Assembly: GCA_036971615.1 (NCBI GenBank)
Contig: JAYKKR010000004.1
Location: 620,001 to 684,000 of the forward strand
Length of the DNA: 64,000 nt
Source of the DNA: Amyloporia xantha
Taxonomy: Eukaryota > Basidiomycota > Agaricomycetes > Polyporales > Adustoporiaceae
Direction: 5' to 3'
Within the stretch, counting starts at the first letter, position 1. Every line of letters begins with the position of its first letter. The notes beneath the pieces were generated by a model. That model was not told the DNA's origin and searched no databases. It saw nothing but the letters and a program-made list of their open reading frames with translations. The position numbers and the translations under genes are program-made. Shown piece by piece: positions 56,741 to 64,000 of this stretch.

Positions 56741-58864
56741 ATGGGACAACTTGCGGATATCTTCGGTGCTACCTTGTGTGGCACCGTCATTGCCAGCTGG
56801 TCTGTGACATTGTCTTCAGCGATAGCCAGCCATACTAAGAGTTACTGCAGGATCCTTGGCTTATTGTGTGTTCTAACCTACCAGTATTACACCGGTTTCC
56901 CAAATGATCCCGTTCATATCAAGGTCCTGGTGAGTATAGTGTCGATGGTCACTTATCATGTGCCATATTGACCATCTACCACAACCAGGTCGGCTTTTTA
57001 CTGTGCGTTTCCTACCGGCTTCTTGCTCCATTTGTTTTATAATATTTCACAGAGTCATTCAGATTCTCAATCAGTGCGTATAGCTTTCTTTTCCCTCTCG
57101 CGTATAGCTTCGCTGCCCCTCGTCGTAAAGTTCTTAATGTGTTTTCAGGATCGTGATAACCAAGATGAATTGGCATTATCTCATAACGTCCTTCGGCAAT
57201 GGTGCTTCCCTGGAGTCCGCCAATTGGTACACATATCGCTATCTTATTACATGCAAGATACACCGCTAACGTCCCAACACCAGGGAATGGTCGATGTTTG
57301 TCGGATTATCTGTACGCCCTCAGAATGTTTATGTGAGTTCTCATGTTCTGATGTCAGATCCTACAGACGATCGCGGCCTTCTCCGTGCAGATGTATTATG
57401 CAAGACGAGTATTCTTGCGTGAGTCGTTTACCCCATCCATTGAATTGCGTAATCTCGAACTTTAGGTACCGGGCTCCAGTCAGCAAGAGCTATTTCTTCC
57501 TATTGTGTGTTGTGAGTTGACTACACATTTCATACGGCAATTCGGGTTTTTATTACTGTGACTTCAGATGCTCCTCGCGCTTGGACAACTTGGTCAGTTC
57601 ATGTGTATTTGAAATGGTTTGTGCTCATCTTTTCTAAAAACTCCAATAGCATTCGGGCTTGGTAAGCTTTATTCTGGTCTTCAAATGTGACGAAATTGTT
57701 CAAATTCTTTTGCGTCGTACAGGTACTATGATTTACACGTGCGTACGACTCACACCGTGGACTGCTCAACTCTGACTTCAGACGTAGCATTACTCTGGTG
57801 GACTTTGACAAGTTTACTTCCGTCACTGTGCGTTCTATATTTTTTCTCCACATGCATATCCCATTTAGCTCTACCATAGTGGATATGCGTTGCTTGGCTC
57901 GGGTGCTCTGCTGGATGCGATGTAGTGATTGCCGGTGTACAAGTATGGTTCCTTATGGTGAATAAATCTCCCATGCGTAGGTAAGTAACACAAGACATAC
58001 TCATAACGCTACCTGATGGTCCTGTGAAACCCCAGGACCCGCATGCTCGTGAAGAGACTTTTGATCTACATCATAAGCACCGGTTCTCTGACGAGGTATT
58101 TTTAAAAATGCTACAGTCTGACGTGCACCCTGACTATGCTGTTCAGCATTGTAGTGCTAGTGGAATTATCTACGGTGAGTTCTACTATCTTCAATTTTGT
58201 CTCGTTTGTTTGAACATTTCTCATAGTTTGCCGCGTTGGGATTCAACTTCGCTCATGTCTTCCTGAGCTACTCTACGGGTGGAGGTTAATGCCCTTCTGC
58301 TTCACAATCATTCTCCTATTAACCCGTGTTTCACGTAGTATACACTCTGTCCCTCCTTGCAAAGTATGTCCAGCTAATTTCTCAATACCGAACATTCACT
58401 GATTTATACTGATATAGCTTACTAGTCCGCAAGTCACTGGCTCCAGTGGATTTGGGTCCCTCAGACTTCCTTAGCGCGGCTAATCATATGATGTCCATGA
58501 GCATTCGTTTCAGACCCGGAGTTTGTGCACTCTCCAGCCATGTGACATGTATCTTTACTGAAATCGTCTACAGACTGTTGGCGCAGACACTGGCAAAGAA
58601 GACGATGCAAGCATTTCTCAGGGTCTCAACGAGGAGCCGTCGTGAGTGCTTCTTCCAGATGAACAGCGATAATGTTGTCTCATGTTCTTGTCATCTCTCA
58701 CTTTTGCAGCCATCATGGGAAGCAAGCTATCTCTCAGCCTGGAACGCAGTCTGTCGGCGACGGCGGATTGTAGACTAGGGTCACGTATATCTGCTCATGG
58801 CGTTGGTCGTCGGACTCTCAGACTCGACGTGCGCTCCGTCATGGGCATCAGGACCCGATGTTGA
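56741..58864 (+). CDS. Seven-helix membrane protein, DUF6534-like
   Basis: Member of the large basidiomycete family of small multi-pass proteins of unknown role. Well-supported exons: 56741-56799, 56851-56929, 56989-57002, 57053-57073, 57149-57226, 57284-57332, 57358-57418, 57568-57592, 57650-57661, 57723-57738, 57782-57827, 57880-57980, 58036-58095, 58117-58174, 58227-58278, 58339-58363 and 58418 on. Translation shows LADIFGATLCGTVIASW, PNDPVHIKVLVGFL, MNWHYLITSFGNGASLESANW, FSVQMYYARRVF, DVVIAGVQVWFLMVNKSPMRRTRM and NLLVRKSL, in family order. Two points are unsettled: the exon near 57470-57510, and a supposed 21-nt intron at 58096-58116, too short for normal splicing, so the gene may carry a lesion. 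The last exon ends at 58778, or at 58864 if a further intron starts at 58640. Confidence 0.75.
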
Positions 58865-61700
58865 GTCTGTGTCCGCTCCACCTTGCATTCTAGCTTCAGT
58901 TGCATATCCGAGGACAGGATTAGTCAATATAATTCACCTGTAGGCTCTTCTGTTTTAATGGCTGCTTATGTTGGTATTTCCAGTCTCTACACTGCCGTGC
59001 CCTTATATTCATGACAATCGTAGCTAATTATGTGCGAGTGATCTTTGTGACAGTCCTCTGTGCAGTTGCTGTACTCGGGGCCGTCTTCGCAGAAGCTAGC
59101 GCTCCTACCATCCACTATGAGGCTAGGGCGCACCGTATGGCACATGCACTGCATATCGCTGCTATCCCGTTCCCGCTCATACAACTGCTCCAGTTCCAAT
59201 TCGAGGCTGCTCTATTCGCTCTCTGTTTGAGCGGAAATGTTTGTTTATAGTTTCATCGTGACAATTTGAACTTGGCCGGGGAATACTGGTTATTCGGGCA
59301 TTCCTTTGGTCTCACGCATGCTGTCTTATTGACACCCGTCTCTTTTGAACTGTGCCGCCTTCAAACTGCACCTTAGTTATAATTACTCTGTCGACTGTTT
59401 GGTATCTGGATCACGGAAACGTGAAGCTTGGAAGACGTGCGCGCGACGCGCGTGTCGAAGGAATCGTCCGTGTTGCCTGTCACGTGAAGGGGCTTTGAGG
59501 GCAAACTCGTTGTCGTCATAGTTATTAGTTAGCATGATTGAATTGAGCTCTTTCTAATGTCAGCTCGCAAGCACCGAGAGCGGCACGCTCGATGCGTACT
59601 AGTACTATATCGACATCCCCTTAACGCTGTCGACTCTACTATGTCCTTTGTCTCTTCGGCTTGCCCGGAGCATGCACAGATCATATTATGACGAGCAGCA
59701 AGAAAATGAGTGATAGGAGGCCGCCTGGACCGTCGTCAACACGACGCCGACATGGTCAATGCGAATCTAGGTATCATGTATGGGCCACCGTCTTTGCCAC
59801 CTCCTATTCTGTTCTCCCTTATATATAGATATGCCGATATCGGGTTTGTGAAATTCCTCTCGCATTCGCAATCCATAGGTGTCTAGATGAGTTAGCTCTA
59901 AGATTAAATCGCACAGGCTCCAATTCGTCATAGTGGATTCACCTATCGTCAGTCGTGAGGACGGCGGTGGTTAGTACTTCAGAAACATGGCGCAACACTA
60001 CAATGTTACGAGCTCTCTCTCCTAACAGTGAGTATCGTAGAATTCGGCATACTTGATATGTGTTGACTGCTTTTACAAGGTCAAATTGTGCCAGGATGCT
60101 TCTCCCTGGTCGCATATACATATCGTATATCCATCTGTCGCCGTAACGTTGCAAGTCTGGCACACCCATCTGATACTGCTCCGCCCGATTTTCTGCTGCA
60201 TTTGGGTCCAGAATGCGAAGCACTACTTTGCTGAGCATATGTAGATTTTTTTTGGTCTGATTATGAATCGGTCTATTTGTCACCAAAATAGCCCTCATAT
60301 TGAAGTGATTGCTCACTTCTCAGTTGATTGTGATTGCGGATTGCCATGAATAATTGTGCCCGTTCACATTTTACTGACTCGCGCTCTTTCATTTCTGCGG
60401 ACATTTCCAGCAAACAAGTAAGTGATGCGCCATTAAATGACAGTGAACATGACATGCTCACTCGAGGTATTCTGTAGGGCCATCGAACTATCGCGGGTTT
60501 CTTTGATCTGTCATTACGTCGTGATCAAACAACACTCTCTCTCTGCCTGAGAGGCCTGTTTAGTCGGGCTTTCTGCTGGACTTGTACGTCCTGGTTTCAT
60601 GAACATTCCCAAGGTAGATGTGCGCTCGAAACGGTCCTCCATATCCCAGATCTAGGGCCGACGTGGCGAGGGGCGCTCTGGTCAATGATGGATTGAAATC
60701 ACTGGTCGTTGATATCGTCAAGAAACGGTGCATTTGGGCGTTGGAAGCAATACCTCCATCGTCGGTATATCTCCATGAGGAGATCATGTGGCAACATTGA
60801 GGCAATGGGCGGCGAATGTTCTGCGGTGGTCGTACGGTACACGTCATAGTAGACGATCTCATCTTCTCTGGACTCCCCAAAGCCTTCGTCCGAGGTGAAA
60901 TATACTGACAATTCTCAGTAGGCTCTGCATCTTGTAGATGCCCGTCCACTCCATGGATGTACCGTTCCCCGGCTAGCAGCTTCCTTGCCGTGCTTCATGG
61001 TTGGCATCTCCGTCCGCCGTTCCTGTGTCGCCATCTGTGTGGAGAACGTGAGGTAGGTCGTAGGTGCAAACGTGCCCAGATCACAGCGGTGAGATCTGCA
61101 GCAGCTTCGGTCGGTAGTAAGAGCAAAGAATATTGTATATGTTGGCTAACAATCGGTGGTCTGTATTGTTAACGACCCGGGCCACTTGAAGGATCTCCCG
61201 CAGAGGAAGGGTCCTCGATGGTCAAATGAAATTTGTGACCATCCTGTAAGTGACTCTTGACGCTTGAGCTTTCCGACTATCCAATACTGCCCAACAGGTT
61301 ACGAAGGCTTCGAGTGCCGCCCGCGCGAAGATGCAAAGGCGTCATTGCAAAGGAGGGCGTGGTAGCAGGCCACAGTGCCCGCGTGCAGTTCGTCTCATTG
61401 GTGAGTTGAGGCATGGTATTCGTCGGTGCCCCCTTTGAAATTGTCGGTTTGATTCCCCCAGTTCTGCGCCTCTCCAGGATGCAAGGAGCAAGCATTGCGT
61501 TGGGAGAGGAGGTGTGCAGCGTCGCTGCGTCGATCCTGATGAGCCTTCGTGGAAAGAGGCAGCATTCGAGGCCACAACGGATGTCGACGGTGGGTCTGCT
61601 GATTGTCAACGCGATGTCCAAGCCGGGGGTTGTCGGTGATTGAGGACTGCTAGACGGTGCTGCTTGCGGCATGCAACGCCGAGCGTGTTTTCGGTGAATG

Positions 61701-61838
61701 CTGTGGCCAATGCGCCAGAGTCGTGCTTATGCGCCAACGTCAGAGCGCGCTGGTCTCTGAAACGCCTTCAGCACGGGTCTACACAGTCGTAAGTCTTGTC
61801 GGGAACCTGGGGAATCTACTGGCGTCCTGTGGTTGCCT
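61701..61838 (+). repeat. 138-bp direct repeat, copy 1
   Basis: Shares GAAACGCCTTCAGCAC, TCTACACAGTCGTAAGTCTT and GGGGAATCTACTGGCGT with 62085-62222. In one frame both copies read ETPSA(R/Q)VYTVVSLVG(N/H)LGNLLA, but the nucleotide identity is high enough that this does not prove coding. Confidence 0.8.
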
Positions 61839-61978
61839 ACTACTTGACGGCTGGCTATGGATGTGACAATCATCGGGTGGTACGTGGTATTGTCGCCTTT
61901 GTCCTGATGGGTGTTCACAGAAAAAGAAACACTCGAAGTTACAGTGGATGGCGCCGGTAGATTCGTTGGTTGTCGATC

Positions 61979-62022
61979 TCAAGCCCAAGCCCAAGCCCAA
62001 GTCCAAGTCCAAGTTCAAGTTC
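61979..62022 (+). repeat. AAGCCC/AAGTCC hexamer microsatellite
   Basis: About seven tandem hexamers, AAGCCC turning into AAGTCC and AAGTTC to the right. In frame it would read a Lys-Pro/Lys-Ser repeat. Confidence 0.85.
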
Positions 62023-62084
62023 GGGCCTGTTGTCGAGGACGGCCGCTGGAACCGCGGAACGTCGGGCGCGTCTTCAATGAAGGT

Positions 62085-62222
62085 TGTGGCCAACTGGCCA
62101 GTGGCCCCGATGCCCCAATGTCAGACCGCGCCGTTTTTTGAAACGCCTTCAGCACAAGTCTACACAGTCGTAAGTCTTGTCGGACATCTGGGGAATCTAC
62201 TGGCGTGCCGTGAATGTTGCCC
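62085..62222 (+). repeat. 138-bp direct repeat, copy 2
   Basis: Second copy, about 384 bp to the right of the first, directly before the promoter of the zinc-finger copy C. Confidence 0.8.
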
Positions 62223-62295
62223 GTGACCGTTTGTCTTTGTGACAGGACGCGTCGCGTCGTTTACCACAGTTTGGAGCGTGGCACGGCTCGCTGCT

Positions 62296-62303
62296 TATTT
62301 AAG
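62296..62303 (+). promoter_or_regulatory. TATA-like box of zinc-finger copy C
   Basis: TATTTAAG within CGGCTCGCTGCTTATTTAAG, 118 bp before the ATG at 62414. The same block, as CGGCTCGCTGCCCATTTAAC, precedes copy B on the minus strand near 53134, so the promoter was duplicated with the gene. Confidence 0.55.
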
Positions 62304-62413
62304 CGGGGATTCAACCCCATCTTCCTCTTCCCTCTTCATCCGCTACCACTACCACTACCGCTACCAATCCTCTCGCGAATTACTCTTACTCTTCCATCTA
62401 TCCTATATCCACG

Positions 62414-63568
62414 ATGAGCTCCTGTACTAGGTAATGACAGTCCTTTCCTCGTACCCGTTTGACCTACTGAAGCACTTCCTCTCCAATAGCACGAACTCGA
62501 CGTCTCCTTCAAGTGTCAGTGATTCCTGAGGGTCCCGCAACCCCGGAATCATTCGTTCAGCCGGAGCTCGCCTTCCACTCGTCAGTCCCAGCTCCATGTG
62601 CCATGTTGTATTGTACTGACTCGCGTCTCCATCCTTTGTGCGCAACATCAGAGGGCGAGCATATATTGAAGAAGAGCAGGAGTACGTTGGATTCTTGTAC
62701 CCCTCCTCCGAAGGTGGTCAATTATGAAGCGGAAAATGACTGATCCTGTGTCTATCTAGTGGTTTCCTGCTCTATATGTCCTCTCTGAGGCCAGAAGACA
62801 TTCTTAAAGGGAGGGAAAAGTACGGGTTATTTTATGTGCCCAAAGAGGGATACGCTAAAAGTGTGATGCTTGTCTAGGTTCCTCCCTGTCAACCACACCT
62901 GTGGCGATGAAAGAACTGGTCCAGATACGGCTGTTATGCCGCGAAGTGAGTCGCGGGGAAAGAGGAAACGCGCGATGGATGAGGACGAGGACGAGGACGA
63001 GGCATCCGACATCGTGGCTCCCGCACCAAAAAGGACAAGAGCCGACGACGAGAGCGCCACACCCCGGTGCAAGTGGCCGGGGTGCACATTCGAAGCATCG
63101 CAAGAGGACCTGTGGCGGCACATTTACTCGACGCACTGCCCTCACGCGCCACGCTTTCTGCCCCCGGACGACACGGAGAAGCAGGTCGATTGTGAGTGGG
63201 GCGAGTGCAACGTGCGTGGCACTGTCGAGGAGGTGGTTGCTCACATCCTGGCGGTGCATAAACGTGAGGCTGATGCGCAAGCGAAGAAAGATGGCGTGGA
63301 CAAGATCTCTTGCCAACGTGCGCGTTGCGCAAGGAAGGAATCGAAGAACGGAGTGGTCGGAACTTGGTTGAAGGGTTGCAGCTTCAAACGGCACGTCGAA
63401 GACGTGCACTACAAGAAGCGTACAATAATGTGCGAGATATGTGGGTCTGCACCCCGGGGCGATCTGGGACGTTGCCGGGACCACTTCAGGAAATGTCTTC
63501 TGGACTTTATGGACCCGAGGTTCATCAGCGGGACCAAAGATGGTCGACCAGCATCACCGCCTCCATAG
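62414..63568 (+). CDS. KWPGC-type C2H2-like zinc-finger protein, copy C
   Basis: The best-preserved copy of the family. The main frame, from the ATG at 62936, encodes 210 residues: a basic/acidic start (SRGKRKRAMDEDEDEDEASD), an NLS-like PKRTRA, then CKWPGCTFEASQEDLWRHIYSTHC, CEWGECNVRGTVEEVVAHILAVH and CARKESKNGVVGTWLKGC..KRHVEDVH, ending with CEICGSAPRGDLGRCRDHFRKC (three C2H2-like units and one C-terminal CxxC). An upstream exon homologous to copy B (STNSTSPSSVSDS and LCATSEGEHILKKSR) is present at 62414-62700, but its frame has a one-base difference from copy B, so its joining to the main frame is unclear. No transposase domain is seen. Role unknown; DNA or RNA binding is inferred from the fingers. 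Confidence 0.65.
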
Positions 63569-63647
63569 GTACCCTCCAGTTGGCCACTGCTTTTCGTCGC
63601 GCACCCTCGCGCTCGTTTCGTGCGACTGCGTGTGACCTGGCGTTCAA

Positions 63648-64000
63648 ATGTACCTGCGCCGCCACGTCCAGGCCTGCGATATCTGCGCTCGCATCAAGAC
63701 GCCGTGCCATAATCCCTATGGGCTACTCCGTCTCTTCGACATCCCTAGCCGACCATGGAGTCCCATTTCAATGGACTTCATTGTCAAGCTGCCGCTCCCG
63801 CACGGTTATAACTCGATCTGGGTCGTCTGCGACCGCTTGACCCGCGCCGCCCATTTTGTCCAATGTAAAGAGACGATTGACGTGCCTAGTCTCGCCTGGC
63901 TATTCCTCGACTGCTCCGTGTATACCCCTCTGCTTTGCTCGCCCCGTTGTGTTGTATTTTTAGCCCCTACTGTATCCTCACCATACCACGCCGACTTGTA
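63648..64000 (+). pseudogene. Ty3/gypsy retrotransposon integrase fragment
   Basis: Reads YLRRHVQACDICARIKTP, the end of the integrase zinc-binding domain, then PWSPISMDFIVKLPLPHGYN and IWVVCDRLTRAAHFV, the start of the catalytic core with its first aspartate (SMDF) and the second motif. Similarity fades after WLFLDC (about 63907), although the frame stays open to the window edge. No reverse transcriptase or LTR is visible to the left, so it is a fragment abutting the zinc-finger gene. Confidence 0.85.

Larger units (their letters stand above)
58865..62413. other. Intergenic / repeat-bearing region
   Basis: No conserved gene. A hydrophobic 79-codon frame at 59011-59250 begins with a signal-anchor-like segment but has no relatives I know. 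On the minus strand near 60800, MLPHDLLMEIYRRW resembles an F-box start, but the frame closes soon after. The right part carries the 138-bp direct repeat and the AAGCCC microsatellite. Confidence 0.4.

Noticed and set aside
60560..60949. Possible F-box gene on the minus strand
   Set aside because: Only about 14 residues fit (MLPHDLLMEIYRRW). The frame ends soon and no continuation could be spliced.
61657..62226. Two frames sharing ETPSA-VYTVVSLVG
   Set aside because: The match comes from the 138-bp nucleotide repeat. No gene structure connects them.
1..64000. tRNA, rRNA and CRISPR search by eye
   Set aside because: No B-box-like GGTTCGAATC with a matching acceptor stem, no rRNA segment and no regularly spaced repeats were found. 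A tRNAscan or Infernal run would be needed to be certain.

Overview
The window is nuclear DNA from a filamentous basidiomycete, probably an Agaricomycete and perhaps a polypore-type wood decayer. Genes are compact and broken by many 49-80 nt introns with GT(A/G)NGY donors, several exons are only 8-25 nt long, and protein-level matches are typical of mushroom genomes. Gene models below were spliced by eye. Where a total exon length is said to be a multiple of three, I checked it.

Layout. 1-1622: 3' part of a ferric reductase (FRE1). 2518-4327(-): C2H2 zinc-finger regulator. 4328-6007: no gene, but strong hairpins. 6008-7303(-): ribose-5-phosphate isomerase, divergent from the TFIIH subunit TFB5 (7925-8308). 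8763-9926(-): APH-fold protein that looks like a pseudokinase. 10630-11665: CmcJ/AsaB-type oxygenase. 12872-15040: FAD monooxygenase with a frameshift. 15839-18561: TMEM184/OST-alpha membrane protein. 19455-19865(-): complex I subunit NDUFA2. 20303-21629: RGS protein RAX1. 22597-23688(-): mitochondrial HMG-box protein, divergent from Mediator MED8 (24008-24874). 24875-29773: nearly 5 kb with no gene I recognise. 29774-32161: second ferric reductase (FRE2). 33484-35560: MFS drug/polyamine transporter with a frameshift. 36540-37289: PRX5-type peroxiredoxin. 39007-40125: basic protein of unknown function. 40608-43615: nucleoporin NDC1. 44538-45848: NAD(P)-dependent reductase.

The right part, about 45.9-56.7 kb and again 58.9-64 kb, is a repeat island. 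It holds a diverged tandem segmental duplication, a short transposon with 36-bp terminal inverted repeats and an 8-bp target duplication (hAT-like), three copies of a C2H2-like 'KWPGC' gene family, and a Ty3/gypsy integrase fragment running off the right edge. A seven-helix DUF6534-like gene (56741-58864) sits between the two repeat blocks.

How the genes connect. Most are unrelated housekeeping genes, as is normal in fungi. One regulatory theme stands out: exact ATCWGATAA sites, the recognition sequence of SreA/Urbs1-type iron-responsive GATA factors. One lies upstream of FRE2. A duplicated pair lies between the APH-like gene and the oxygenase gene. Two ferric reductases, these sites and a putative iron-dependent oxygenase suggest iron-regulated control. 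That is a hypothesis, not a demonstrated cluster.
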